From: an uncultured Candidatus Actinomarina sp.
GTDB taxonomy: Bacteria; Actinomycetota; Acidimicrobiia; Actinomarinales; Actinomarinaceae
DNA length: 42,020 nt
Assembly: GCA_902625455.1 (NCBI GenBank)
Contig: CACOBL010000008.1
Location: 1 to 42,020, forward strand
Direction of reading: 5' to 3'
Shown here: positions 16,710 to 24,953 of the stretch, piece after piece
Layout: each line of letters opens with the position of its first letter
How positions within the stretch are numbered: the stretch's first letter is position 1
Position numbers and translations under genes: made by a program
Notes under the pieces: generated by a model
Told to the model about the DNA's origin: nothing
Database searches by the model: none
What the model saw: only the letters and a program-made list of their open reading frames with translations

Positions 16710-17504
16710 TTAGTTTAATGCTATGACGAGACACTGACATGCACCGCCTGATTTTAAAAATTCTGAAACATTAGCAACCTTAGAAGTTAATCCAAGATCT
16801 TCAACTACTTTTATTACATCTATTTTTTCAGATGGAAAAATAACAGTATCTTCTATAACAACTGCATTACAAGCAAGTTCGTTGGCATCACTCTCAGAAA
16901 CAGGTATCAATTCAAATAGTTCAGAAAATGCACTTAAAGAACTATCTTTAAAAGCCTCTGGATAAAATATTGCATGACCATTAGAAAAATATTGAAAACA
17001 AGTATCTAGATGATAAAACTTTTCTTGCACCAGCTCTGCAATGACTGGTTCTAATTCAAAGTGTTTTGCAATATAAAGCAGTGCATCTTTATCACTTCTT
17101 ACTCCATAAGATCCAACTAGGTACTCTCCATAAACAAAGGCATCTCCCCTTCCTTCAAATTTATACTCAGAGGGGATTCTTGAAACATTGTACTCATTAT
17201 CTTCAAACCATTTGAGATAAATTTGCTCTTCACCTCTACGCTCTTCAAATTTAAAGTTAGAAATTAACACTTCATTACCATTTACAATTCCTGAGTTTGC
17301 AGTAAAAACTAGATCAGGATGATTTTCATTTGGAGGTACTACTTTTACTTCAGCTCCTGCTTCTTCAATTGTTCGTTTAAGACCGTTCCACTGATTTTTT
17401 GCTAGTTCAAGGTCTACGGTTGTTCCTGGAATCATCCAAGGATTAATCGAGTATTCAACTTTAAAATAATCGGGAGAACTCATTAAAATTATCTTTTCAG
17501 ACAT
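16710..17504 (-). CDS. Dimethylarginine dimethylaminohydrolase / arginine-deiminase-type hydrolase
   Basis: A 264-residue guanidino-group hydrolase of the amidinotransferase (pentein) fold. The N-terminal NPWM loop, DLVFTANSGIV, GRGDAFVYGEY, the catalytic-His motif YHLDTCFQY and the C-terminal nucleophile Cys in SGGACQCLVIALN are all in place. This set is seen in DDAH-like enzymes that convert arginine derivatives to citrulline; the exact substrate (arginine, dimethylarginine or other) cannot be decided. The ATG has a TAAACT box six bases upstream, and it faces the GNAT gene across a spacer containing a palindrome. Confidence 0.8.
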   Translation of the reverse strand: MSEKIILMSSPDYFKVEYSINPWMIPGTTVDLELAKNQWNGLKRTIEEAGAEVKVVPPNENHPDLVFTANSGIVNGNEVLISNFKFEERRGEEQIYLKWFEDNEYNVSRIPSEYKFEGRGDAFVYGEYLVGSYGVRSDKDALLYIAKHFELEPVIAELVQEKFYHLDTCFQYFSNGHAIFYPEAFKDSSLSAFSELFELIPVSESDANELACNAVVIEDTVIFPSEKIDVIKVVEDLGLTSKVANVSEFLKSGGACQCLVIALN

Positions 17505-17510
17505 AGATAC

Positions 17511-17516
17511 AGTTTA
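17511..17516 (-). promoter_or_regulatory. -10 box TAAACT of the DDAH-like gene
   Basis: On the minus strand, six bases before the ATG at 17504. Confidence 0.4.
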
Positions 17517-17522
17517 CATTTT

Positions 17523-17539
17523 TATACATTAAATGTATA
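17523..17539. promoter_or_regulatory. 17-bp palindrome in a divergent promoter, candidate operator
   Basis: TATACATTAAATGTATA is a perfect inverted repeat around a single central A. It is placed midway in the 44-bp spacer between the DDAH-like and GNAT genes, next to both -10 boxes. That position suits a dimeric repressor or activator controlling both genes. No regulator gene is adjacent. Confidence 0.4.
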
Positions 17540-17548
17540 TTTTTACAT

Positions 17549-18070
17549 ATGAAAGAATATTCTTTTTCCTCTATAAGCATTGACATAGCAACTAAGTGTC
17601 ATGAATTAAATGAAAAAAACGTACCTAATGTTGGATCTTGTTCCTTGAAAGGTTTAACAAATTCTATTAAAAACTCGGACTATAACGAAACTATTGTTGT
17701 TGATAATATAGTTGTTGGATTTGCAGTTTGTTTTCAAGATAGTGATTTAACAAAATCGTACATGAAGAAAATCGAACATAAAAACTTTAAAGAAATTAGT
17801 AATAGGATTGATAATTTTTTGTACATTGACAGGATTGTTGTGGATGTTGAATATAGAAACAATAAGTTAGGCACAAGTCTTTATAAAAATATTTTAAGTT
17901 TTGCAAAAGAAAATTCTATACAACATTTAACTGCTGAAATAAATTTGCTTCCTTCAATAAATGAAGCTTCTTTCAAATTTCACGAATCTTTTGGTTTTGA
18001 AGAATTTGGAAGTGTAAAATATTCTGAAGATTATGAGGTCTCATTACAAAAGCTAATAATAAATAGTTAG
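17549..18070 (+). CDS. GNAT-family N-acetyltransferase
   Basis: A 173-residue acetyl-CoA-dependent acetyltransferase of unknown substrate. The acetyl-CoA-binding region is YIDRIVVDVEYRNNKLGTSL (about residues 93-112), where RNNKLGT replaces the usual R/Q-x-x-G-x-G/A pattern. The C-terminal AEINLLPSINEASFKFHESF, then GFEEFG, is the standard end of the fold. The start has a TATATT box 7 nt upstream. It heads a compact four-gene run ending in the LysE exporter (17549-19949). Confidence 0.8.
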   Translation: MKEYSFSSISIDIATKCHELNEKNVPNVGSCSLKGLTNSIKNSDYNETIVVDNIVVGFAVCFQDSDLTKSYMKKIEHKNFKEISNRIDNFLYIDRIVVDVEYRNNKLGTSLYKNILSFAKENSIQHLTAEINLLPSINEASFKFHESFGFEEFGSVKYSEDYEVSLQKLIINS

Positions 18071-18073
18071 AAT
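18068..18073 (+). promoter_or_regulatory. -10 box TAGAAT before the 93-aa protein gene
   Basis: Overlaps the GNAT stop codon and lies six bases before the ATG at 18080. It could provide a second, leaderless promoter inside the run. Confidence 0.35.
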
Positions 18074-18079
18074 ACATTT

Positions 18080-18361
18080 ATGCAATTTGAATTACCAAGG
18101 CGACACAGAAAAAGTTTCGAAGTTTCTACAAAAAAGAAATTAGATACCAAATTTAATAAAACAGAATCTCTTGAAATTTTTGAGACCCTTAAAAAAGAAT
18201 ATAATAATAGTCCCGTAACATTCGGGTCTTCCTCTGGTAAAAAAGAAGCATTATTAGAACTATTAGTTATTACTGCAAGTCAAATAGCAACAGAATATAA
18301 GGACTGTGATGTTGTGCTAAATCAAGGAGTTCCTGAAATTAAAAAGGTTAGATCATCATGA
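18080..18361 (+). CDS. Conserved-looking small soluble protein, unknown
   Basis: A 93-residue protein. The N-terminal third is strongly basic (PRRHRKSFEVSTKKKLDTKF). A helical segment follows, LLELLVITASQIATEY at about residues 59-74. The stop codon overlaps the nucleoside hydrolase start by 4 bp (ATGA), so the two are translationally coupled. I do not recognise it; the coupling suggests a role with the hydrolase or simple operon packing. Confidence 0.65.
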   Translation: MQFELPRRHRKSFEVSTKKKLDTKFNKTESLEIFETLKKEYNNSPVTFGSSSGKKEALLELLVITASQIATEYKDCDVVLNQGVPEIKKVRSS

Positions 18362-19344
18362 CAAAATTAATTATTGATGCTGATACCGGATCAGATGATG
18401 CAGTTGCCTTATTAATGGCATATCGTAATTTACCAAAAGATAAAATACTTGGAATTACAGTTGTTGCAGGAAATGTCCCACTTGAACAGGGATTAATAAA
18501 TACAAGTTATGTAAATGAACTTTGTGAAGTGCAAATCCCAATATATAAAGGAGCTGTAAAGCCCCTGGAGAGAAATTATATTGAAGTTTATGATTCAAAC
18601 GAATCAACAAAAATAGCTCTCAGCTATGGAAATGATTCTACTTCAGCACAGAATGTTCATGGTATAGACGGTCTAGGTGATATTGGCATTAAACCCCAAA
18701 ATCATAAGATTGAAAATTTATCTGCACAAGATTTCTATAAGCAAATTTTGGAAGAACAAGAAGAAATTGAAATCGTAACATTAGGGCCTCTTACAAATAT
18801 TGCTGGATTGGTACAAAATAATTCTGATAAATTAGACAAAATAAAACACTGTTACATTATGGGTGGAAGCTCAAATGCATTGGGAAATATTACTAAGTTT
18901 GCTGAATACAATTTCTGGGTAGACCCAGAGGCTGCAGATATTGTATTGAACTCTGGAATACCAATTACAGTAATTGGTTGGGATCCATCACTATATGATG
19001 CAATGATAGATACAAAAAAAATTCAAGAAATAGAATCTATTGGTACTAAATATTCAAAATTTACAAATGATATTCAAGTTGTCCTAAGGGAAATGATGAA
19101 GGATATATTTGGGAGCGATAGTTATGATTTACCTGATCCATTAGCAATGTCGGTTTATTTAGATAATGAAATTATTAGTCAATCTGTTGATGTGAATGTA
19201 AGAGTTGATACAAGAGATGGGATGACAAGAGGTGGTTGTGTTCTTGATTATCTAAATTTAGAGCCTGATGCACCAAAAGTAAGAGTTGTTCAGAGATGTC
19301 ATGGAGACAAGTTTTATAATCTTTTAAAGCAAAGTCTTACTTAA
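18358..19344 (+). CDS. Inosine-uridine-preferring nucleoside hydrolase family protein
   Basis: A 328-residue enzyme that cleaves the N-glycosidic bond of ribonucleosides for base and ribose salvage. It carries the calcium-binding motif DADTGSDDAVALLMA at residues 7-21. IYKGAVKPL, VHGIDGLGDIG, IVTLGPLTNIAGL, the YIMGGSS loop and EYNFWVDPEAADIVL are all in family order. DPLAMSVYL near the C-terminus supplies a further conserved Asp. Purine or pyrimidine preference cannot be read. It is coupled to the upstream gene by a 4-bp overlap and to the downstream LysE gene by TAATG. Confidence 0.92.
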   Translation: MTKLIIDADTGSDDAVALLMAYRNLPKDKILGITVVAGNVPLEQGLINTSYVNELCEVQIPIYKGAVKPLERNYIEVYDSNESTKIALSYGNDSTSAQNVHGIDGLGDIGIKPQNHKIENLSAQDFYKQILEEQEEIEIVTLGPLTNIAGLVQNNSDKLDKIKHCYIMGGSSNALGNITKFAEYNFWVDPEAADIVLNSGIPITVIGWDPSLYDAMIDTKKIQEIESIGTKYSKFTNDIQVVLREMMKDIFGSDSYDLPDPLAMSVYLDNEIISQSVDVNVRVDTRDGMTRGGCVLDYLNLEPDAPKVRVVQRCHGDKFYNLLKQSLT

Positions 19345-19949
19345 TGGTTTCCAGCTCTGTAATAATAGAGTTAATAATCCTTCAAGTTAGTGTCGCTTTT
19401 AGCCCTGGCTTAATAATTGCTCTAATTATTAATGAGTCTGTACAAAAAAGTAGAAAAAATGGACTTCAAGTAGCAGGGGGTGCAGCTACTGGGGCAATTT
19501 TTATTACAATCATTACGGCTGGAGTTGTTACATTTGTTTTTAATTTAATTCCTCAAATTTTAACCATTATTTATATCGTAGGAATTATCTACATTGTATA
19601 TAAAGGTATTGATACTATAAGATCCAACGTTGAGAACCAAAGTAAAGTTATCAGCAGTGGATCATTCAACGCAGGCATGAAACTAAACCTCATTAATCCA
19701 AAGATGTGGGTATTTTATCTTTCTGTATTACCTATTTTTGTCACGGAAAGTGAAAATGTATTTTCACAGTTAATTTACTTAGGGATCATAACAATATTTG
19801 TTAATCTCATTGCAGATGTAAGCTATGCGTTCATGAGTAGTTACTTTTTTCAAACTTCTTCAATTAAAACAAAGAAACTAATCAATACTGTTAGTGGAAT
19901 TTGTTTGGTCTTAATTGGAATCTATCTATTTTTTAGTAGATTTCTTTGA
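19344..19949 (+). CDS. LysE/RhtB-family amino acid exporter
   Basis: A 201-residue inner-membrane protein with about six helices. The N-terminal SVAFSPGLIIALIINESVQK resembles the PGP motif region of LysE/RhtB carriers. KNGLQVAGGAATGAIFIT and LNLINPKMWVFYLSVLP (the NPK motif) are further family marks. The family exports amino acids or small metabolites; the substrate is not predictable. The start shares one base with the nucleoside hydrolase stop. The last 24 bp overlap the 3' end of the convergent stomatin gene. Confidence 0.85.
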   Translation: MVSSSVIIELIILQVSVAFSPGLIIALIINESVQKSRKNGLQVAGGAATGAIFITIITAGVVTFVFNLIPQILTIIYIVGIIYIVYKGIDTIRSNVENQSKVISSGSFNAGMKLNLINPKMWVFYLSVLPIFVTESENVFSQLIYLGIITIFVNLIADVSYAFMSSYFFQTSSIKTKKLINTVSGICLVLIGIYLFFSRFL

Positions 19950-20870
19950 ACCTTTATCGTCATCATCTTTAAATAACTCTGCAACTGCACCAATGCTTCC
20001 AAGCGTCGCTGATAGATCTGCAGGTAAGAAAATCTTTGTTGCCTTACCGTTTGCAACTTTTTCTAGTGATTCAAGATACTTGATTGCTATTAAGTCGTTT
20101 GTTGGGTCACCCTTATGTATCGCATCAAATACTTGCTCAATAGCATTTGCTTCACCTTCAGCAATTGCGATTTTTTCATATTTCTGAGCATCAGCAACAG
20201 CTTTTAGTGCTTCAGCTTCACCTTCAGCACTCAAGATTTGAGATTCCCTCAAACCCTCTGCAGTCAATATTGCTGCTCTCTTTTCACCTTCTGCCTCAGT
20301 AACAGCAGCTCTTCTATCTCGCTCAGCTTTCATGACTTTATTCATTGCATCTTGAACGTCCTGTGGTGGGTCGATTCTTTGAATTTCTACTCTGACAACT
20401 CTTGTTCCCCATTTATCAGTTGCTTCATCAAGAATTAATTTCAATGATGTGTTGATTGTCTCTCTTGAAGTTAAAGCAGAGTCTAGCTCAAGATCGCCAA
20501 CTACGTTTCTTAAGTTAGTTTGAGCAAGTTTTGTAGCTGCTTGAATGAAATCTCCAACATTATAAACGAGTTTCTTAGGATCTGTTGGTTCATAGTAAAT
20601 GACTGCATCAACAGTAATTGTTACGTTGTCTTTTGTAATCACTTCTTGTGGCGGGACATCTATGACCTGCTCCCTCATATCCACAATGATGATTCTCTCA
20701 AGTCCAGGAACAACAATATTCAATCCGGGGCTTGCTTCTCGATTAAACTTACCTAATCTCTCAACTAAGCCAGTTTCAAAAGGTCTAATAATTCTGAAGA
20801 TTCTAAAAAGTATTACCCCTAGGAATACAATTATTACAATCCATCTAACTAATCCAAATATAAATTCCAT
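19926..20870 (-). CDS. SPFH/stomatin-like membrane protein (QmcA/paraslipin type)
   Basis: A 314-residue protein: N-terminal membrane anchor (about residues 2-24), then the band-7 domain beginning PFETGLVERLGKFNREASPG, with VDMREQVIDVPPQEVITKDN and VTEAEGEKRAAILTAEGLRE typical of stomatins. The Ala/Glu-rich C-terminal half should form a coiled coil, and the tail is basic (DDKGSKKSTKK). It pairs with an NfeD-type gene directly upstream, a very common partnership in which the two proteins organise membrane microdomains. Confidence 0.92.
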   Translation of the reverse strand: MEFIFGLVRWIVIIVFLGVILFRIFRIIRPFETGLVERLGKFNREASPGLNIVVPGLERIIIVDMREQVIDVPPQEVITKDNVTITVDAVIYYEPTDPKKLVYNVGDFIQAATKLAQTNLRNVVGDLELDSALTSRETINTSLKLILDEATDKWGTRVVRVEIQRIDPPQDVQDAMNKVMKAERDRRAAVTEAEGEKRAAILTAEGLRESQILSAEGEAEALKAVADAQKYEKIAIAEGEANAIEQVFDAIHKGDPTNDLIAIKYLESLEKVANGKATKIFLPADLSATLGSIGAVAELFKDDDDKGSKKSTKK

Positions 20871-20879
20871 ATTTATATA

Positions 20880-21314
20880 CTACTCCTCACTCGTTTGTAC
20901 CTCTAATTTAGTGCCATTAACATTTATAACTTTTACTTCAGTCCCTGCAGGAATTCTTTTATCCAGTGATATAACTTGCCAATCATCACCATATACATGT
21001 TGAAGAGTTGGGTCATATATATCTAGTTCTTCCGTTGTGACAAAGGTTGTACCTATATATTTGTTTACACCCTCAGAAAAGTTTTCTGATTCTTCCTTTT
21101 TTCCTCTTCTTGGACCAAATATTTTTACAGAAATATAAACCCCAACAATACTGAATACCACAAATGTTCCAAGCTGAATGTCCTGGCTGTCAGTAATAAG
21201 CGATGCGATACCTGCAAAAAATGCACCAATTGCAAAAGGAAGCATAAAAAAAGTTGTTACTAGTAATTCAGCAAGTACTAGAACTGCGGCCGCTATAAAC
21301 CATATTTGTGTCAT
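20880..21314 (-). CDS. NfeD-like membrane protein
   Basis: A 144-residue protein. About three hydrophobic segments lie in the first 75 residues, including MLPFAIGAFFAGIASL. A soluble OB-fold-like C-terminal domain follows: NKYIGTTFVTTEELDIYDPT, then LDKRIPAGTEVKVINVNGTK. This is the short NfeD form that accompanies stomatins; the protease-containing form is absent. It lies 9 bp upstream of the stomatin gene, and its ATG has its own TAGATT box at six bases. Confidence 0.85.
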   Translation of the reverse strand: MTQIWFIAAAVLVLAELLVTTFFMLPFAIGAFFAGIASLITDSQDIQLGTFVVFSIVGVYISVKIFGPRRGKKEESENFSEGVNKYIGTTFVTTEELDIYDPTLQHVYGDDWQVISLDKRIPAGTEVKVINVNGTKLEVQTSEE

Positions 21315-21320
21315 ATTGAC

Positions 21321-21326
21321 AATCTA
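21321..21326 (-). promoter_or_regulatory. -10 box TAGATT of the NfeD/stomatin pair
   Basis: Six bases before the ATG at 21314 on the minus strand. It overlaps the end of the upstream bc-operon gene, so NfeD/stomatin may be transcribed separately from the respiratory genes. Confidence 0.4.
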
Positions 21327-21692
21327 ACTATCCTGATTATCCTTTTCAAGTTGTTCTTGTTCAAATCGATTCAATGCTAATAAAAACATAATAAACAATA
21401 TTGAAGAACCAATTAAAAAAGTTAAAGGGAGAATTCTTATTTCGAATGCGTTTAGTCCATCAATTGAAGCCGGTGCAGGACCCCTTGGTGCATAAAGAAT
21501 AAAAAATATTGAGTTAATTACTCCCCAACCAAATATCGCTGCTCCAGTAATTAAAAAACCTAATCTTTTTCCAAGATTTGTAGCATTTAATAAAAAGGTA
21601 GAACCAGCAAATACAATCAGAGAACCTATAAACATAATGATTCCTGTAACTAGTAAGTTAGAGGAGAGAAGAGATCGCATTATTTCACGCAT
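21324..21692 (-). CDS. Small membrane protein, last gene of the cytochrome bc operon
   Basis: A 122-residue protein with three to four membrane helices: roughly residues 10-34, 44-66 and 85-107. A polar tail follows (NRFEQEQLEKDNQDS). I recognise no family. It overlaps the diheme cytochrome c gene by 8 bp (ATGCGTGA), so it is translationally coupled to the complex. An accessory subunit role is inferred from that only. Confidence 0.7.
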   Translation of the reverse strand: MREIMRSLLSSNLLVTGIIMFIGSLIVFAGSTFLLNATNLGKRLGFLITGAAIFGWGVINSIFFILYAPRGPAPASIDGLNAFEIRILPLTFLIGSSILFIMFLLALNRFEQEQLEKDNQDS

Positions 21693-23109
21693 CAGGTTCC
21701 ATTCCTCTCAAATAGTCAATAATTAATTCTATATCTGATTGAGGAAGAACTGCACCAAATCCTGGCATTTTTCCTCCTCCTACTCCATTAACTCCGTATG
21801 CTTTTCCGTTAACAGAGCCTTTAATAATGAAATCAATAAAATCTTCTCTTTGCTTAAACTGAATATTAACTCTTCCAGCTCTTAGCGCAGGTCCCAATCC
21901 GCCTGAAGCAATCTCTTTTGTATAAGCTACACCTGCTGAATAACCTGCAGTGTGACACCTTGCACAATATGCATTAAATAGACCCACTGCTCTTTTAGCT
22001 TTATCTATATCACCTTCAAATGTCGAATCCGCAATTTCTTCAAATGAAACTTCCCATAACTTTTCTTCAAGTGCTTTTTCTAAGAAAGCAAGTCCGGTTT
22101 CTGCCTCATCTAAGAATTTCTCATAACCCTCTGAAATAATTGTAATATTTATAAGTTCTGAATCTAATTGTGATAAGAAACCATTTGCTACAGACTTATC
22201 TTTTCTTCCAGGAATAGATTCTTCATTGTCTGGGTCAAGATTCAAAATTGAAGTACCAAGAATTTCATTTATATTTGCACTATAAGTTGATAAATCTACT
22301 TCGACAGAATCGCTTAAACCATCCTCGTCTGTGTCTATTCCGCCTTCTTTTGAGAGTAATGCTGAAACGTCTTCAACTGCTTTTTGTATGACTGGCAACT
22401 TTGCCGGGGCATCTTTAACGCTTTGGATTAATTCTTTTTGTCGTGCAATCTCATTTTCTACAAGTAGTTCTGATGTATCAAGACGGAGTAAAGAACTGTT
22501 TACATTTGCATCAATAGTTGCTAATTCTTCATTTTGTGGAATTTGAAAGTGATGTAGATACTCAATTAAGTCATCTAACTGACCGTCATTCATTGGCCCT
22601 CCACCTTCAAGACCCCAAGCAGGCATAGGTGAGTTTGCACGACCATAAATTAACCAATATCTTACTTCATCATCATCGTATCTAAAAAAAACATTATTTA
22701 TAGCTGGTGCTTCCCATGTTACGCTAATGCCACTCCTTTTTTCAACATAAGATGCAGCACCTCCAGAACCATCTACTCCGTGACAGTTTCCACAACCAAA
22801 CTCTTCATACAAATGCTCCCCTCGCTCAACAGAGACTTCATCAAATTCAACAGCAAATTCTTCCTGTCTATTTTGCTCACCGAGATAGTAAAGCGGAATC
22901 ATGATTGTCAAAAGAGAGGCAAGAAGAACAGCAACAGTTAATGTTCTGTCCAATGTTTTTGTTTCGAGATCATCATCGTTTCTGTATTTTGTTAAATTTG
23001 GAGCTATATCTCTAGCTTTTCCAGAACCTCTGAAACCAGCAGATACAAAAAAGGCAAGACCACCGATTATACCTAATGCAATTAATGTAATGAAAAGAGA
23101 ACTAGACAA
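21685..23109 (-). CDS. Diheme cytochrome c of the bc complex with an EF-hand-like insert
   Basis: A 474-residue membrane-attached cytochrome, probably the electron acceptor from the Rieske protein. Two N-terminal membrane segments (about 5-25 and 57-77) precede the first c-type domain, with CGNCH at residues 106-110. A long linker follows, containing DTDEDGLSDSVE (259-270), a calcium-loop-like motif. The second c domain has CARCH at 382-386. Possible Met ligands occur in both domains (SPMPAWG and GKMPGFG). Actinobacterial QcrC is also a diheme protein, but this long insert is unusual to me. It lies 3 bp after the Rieske gene. Confidence 0.85.
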   Translation of the reverse strand: MSSSLFITLIALGIIGGLAFFVSAGFRGSGKARDIAPNLTKYRNDDDLETKTLDRTLTVAVLLASLLTIMIPLYYLGEQNRQEEFAVEFDEVSVERGEHLYEEFGCGNCHGVDGSGGAASYVEKRSGISVTWEAPAINNVFFRYDDDEVRYWLIYGRANSPMPAWGLEGGGPMNDGQLDDLIEYLHHFQIPQNEELATIDANVNSSLLRLDTSELLVENEIARQKELIQSVKDAPAKLPVIQKAVEDVSALLSKEGGIDTDEDGLSDSVEVDLSTYSANINEILGTSILNLDPDNEESIPGRKDKSVANGFLSQLDSELINITIISEGYEKFLDEAETGLAFLEKALEEKLWEVSFEEIADSTFEGDIDKAKRAVGLFNAYCARCHTAGYSAGVAYTKEIASGGLGPALRAGRVNIQFKQREDFIDFIIKGSVNGKAYGVNGVGGGKMPGFGAVLPQSDIELIIDYLRGMEPDA

Positions 23110-23112
23110 CTT

Positions 23113-23976
23113 TTATTCCTCCGTTGTTAATGCAATACATGAAAGACCTTGAGGGTACTTGACTGACATTCCAGGTGCTCTTGGAGACTCAATTATTGTC
23201 CCGGTATCAATAATCAATCTTCCTGATACATTCGCTACGTTGAATCTATCTAAATTTCTTGGAGCTGGACCTGCAAAATATTCACCGATCATATTATATT
23301 TTGATCCATGGCAAGGACATTCAAAGCCTTGAGATGAATTACACCATGGAACTCTACATCCTAGGTGAACGCATCGTTGGTAAACTGCAACTAAACCGTC
23401 TGTAACAGTGTCCCCAGTTGTAAATTGTGAGTTAGCTGCATCTGAATCGCTCAACGGCAATACATAAGCTCTAGCTGCCGGAATGAAAGCAGGGATTACT
23501 GAACCATCTGCTTGGAATATTTGATTTTTTATTTCCTCAATAGATCCAGCATCAATTTTAGATCCAAATCCTCCAGATACTTTTGGCCAAATAAACCCTA
23601 AATAAGAAATAAGCTGAATACCAGCAAAAGCTCCGAATGATATTCTTAATGCTTTTGTTAAAAATTGTCTTCTATTTATACCAATTTCTTCTTCAGATAA
23701 CTCCTCGTAAATTACTTCCTCTTCAAGAGTTACAGTTGCGTCAGATGGAATATCCGGAGTTTCTTCTTCGTCAATGAGTGTTTCTGTTTCACCTTTTGGT
23801 AAATCAGGTTCAAGAAAATTTGTTGCCGATTTATCTTCTTTTAGTGCCTTTTTTTCAACATTTTTTTTCCAATTAAAAGTTTTGGGTGCTCTTCCTGTAA
23901 CAATTACAACAATTCCAATAATTCCTAGTAATCCAACTAAAGCGAAACCTGCAAATGATAATTCAACTATGCTCAT
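23113..23976 (-). CDS. Rieske [2Fe-2S] subunit of the cytochrome bc complex
   Basis: A 287-residue protein. It has an N-terminal membrane helix (about 4-27), then a cytoplasmic acidic linker (about 55-98, many Glu). A twin-arginine stretch (INRRQFLTKALR) precedes a second hydrophobic segment (about 110-130). The cluster-binding domain has CVHLGC (Cys202, His204, Cys207) and CPCHGS (Cys220, Cys222, His223), a complete set of ligands and the disulfide pair. It takes electrons from quinol at the Qo site. The extra helix and long acidic linker recall actinobacterial QcrA. Its start overlaps the cytochrome b C-terminal subunit gene by 4 bp. Confidence 0.93.
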   Translation of the reverse strand: MSIVELSFAGFALVGLLGIIGIVVIVTGRAPKTFNWKKNVEKKALKEDKSATNFLEPDLPKGETETLIDEEETPDIPSDATVTLEEEVIYEELSEEEIGINRRQFLTKALRISFGAFAGIQLISYLGFIWPKVSGGFGSKIDAGSIEEIKNQIFQADGSVIPAFIPAARAYVLPLSDSDAANSQFTTGDTVTDGLVAVYQRCVHLGCRVPWCNSSQGFECPCHGSKYNMIGEYFAGPAPRNLDRFNVANVSGRLIIDTGTIIESPRAPGMSVKYPQGLSCIALTTEE

Positions 23977-24944
23977 TCGAAATGAATCCAGTCGAGTAAG
24001 TCATCGAACCAAATTCCATCTATCCACGGGTACGTCCAGTTCCAACCGGGGCCCCGAAAAAGAACTCCAATAATTGTTAAAACACCTGCACCCGCTAAAA
24101 AAAACGTGTAGAACATTATCGCAAATTTTCTTTTTGAAGGATTTGTTTCAGGATTTCTATCTATATATGGAAACGCCATCCAAAGAACTACTCCTAAAAC
24201 AAGTGGAATCATGACTCCTGCTATCTGAGGATCCCAATAAGATAATAATTCTTGTAAACCCAAAAAATACCAAGGAGCTTTTGCTGGGTTAGGTGTAACA
24301 TTTGGATTAGCTTCTTCGAGTAAAGGTGCTTGTAAAATTGCTGACAACAAAATTAAAAATGCTGTCATTGCCATTAGAGATACGAATTCTGGAAGCATTA
24401 AGTGTGGCCAAGTATTTACCTTGTCAACCGGTTCAGCAACTGGTTTTTGAATCGGTTTAGCTTTTACAACTGTAAGAAGTCTCTGAGTTACTTTAACTTC
24501 TGGTGCAAAATCTACTTCTTCAGGAGCACCATTTTTTGCAGCAGCTGCGGGTGGTGCAGATACTTTAGCTGCAGGTGCTTGTGCTGCAGGCTTTTCAGGA
24601 GCAGGTGCAGGAGCTTTTGCAGCAGGCTTTTCTTCAATTGTTACAGCTGCAACTTTTTGAGGGGTTTCTGCTGCATGTTCTTCTTTTATAGGCGTTATTA
24701 CCTCAGATTCAGTTTTCTCAGCTGCTGGTTCTTCTTTAGGTTTTTCTACATCGGGTTCTGATTTAGGAACTTCCGCCTCTTGAACAGCAGTTTCTTCAAG
24801 TAACTGTGCATCTGGTTCTTTAGAAATAATTGTTGGTTCAGATTGACCCTTCATTTCAGCTAAAGCTTGTTCAACACTTATTCCAAGAGCTTTTGCTCTT
24901 GCTTCAGCTGTTCTGAGTAATAAATGTTCTGGAATATCTACCAT
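23973..24944 (-). CDS. Cytochrome b C-terminal half (subunit IV-like) with N-terminal tag and Pro/Ala/Glu linker
   Basis: A 323-residue protein in three parts. Residues 1-33 are a small helical module (PEHLLLRTAEARAKALGISV) that recurs on two cytochrome c proteins at 28397 and 29196. Residues 34-155 are a low-complexity Glu/Lys then Ala/Pro linker. From about 170 comes the subunit IV-like membrane part with three helices and NPAKAPWYFLGLQELLSYWD, where APWY replaces the PEWY motif of the Qo site. An AGGAA Shine-Dalgarno precedes the ATG. Subunit IV proteins are normally about 160 residues, so the first half is an addition. Confidence 0.88.
   Translation of the reverse strand: MVDIPEHLLLRTAEARAKALGISVEQALAEMKGQSEPTIISKEPDAQLLEETAVQEAEVPKSEPDVEKPKEEPAAEKTESEVITPIKEEHAAETPQKVAAVTIEEKPAAKAPAPAPEKPAAQAPAAKVSAPPAAAAKNGAPEEVDFAPEVKVTQRLLTVVKAKPIQKPVAEPVDKVNTWPHLMLPEFVSLMAMTAFLILLSAILQAPLLEEANPNVTPNPAKAPWYFLGLQELLSYWDPQIAGVMIPLVLGVVLWMAFPYIDRNPETNPSKRKFAIMFYTFFLAGAGVLTIIGVLFRGPGWNWTYPWIDGIWFDDLLDWIHFE
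24846..24944 (-). other. Shared N-terminal module (copy on cytochrome b subunit IV)
   Basis: About 33 residues with the pattern P..L..R.AEARA.A.GISVE..L....G, matching the N-termini of the proteins at 28397 and 29196. Followed by an Ala/Pro/Glu-rich flexible linker in all three. Confidence 0.75.
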
Positions 24945-24953
24945 ATATATTTC

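Noticed and set aside
24402..24761. Cys/Phe/Arg-rich plus-strand frame that looks like a cysteine-rich protein
   Set aside because: It is the antisense of the Ala/Pro/Glu linker of cytochrome b subunit IV; repeated codons create the Cys/Arg pattern.
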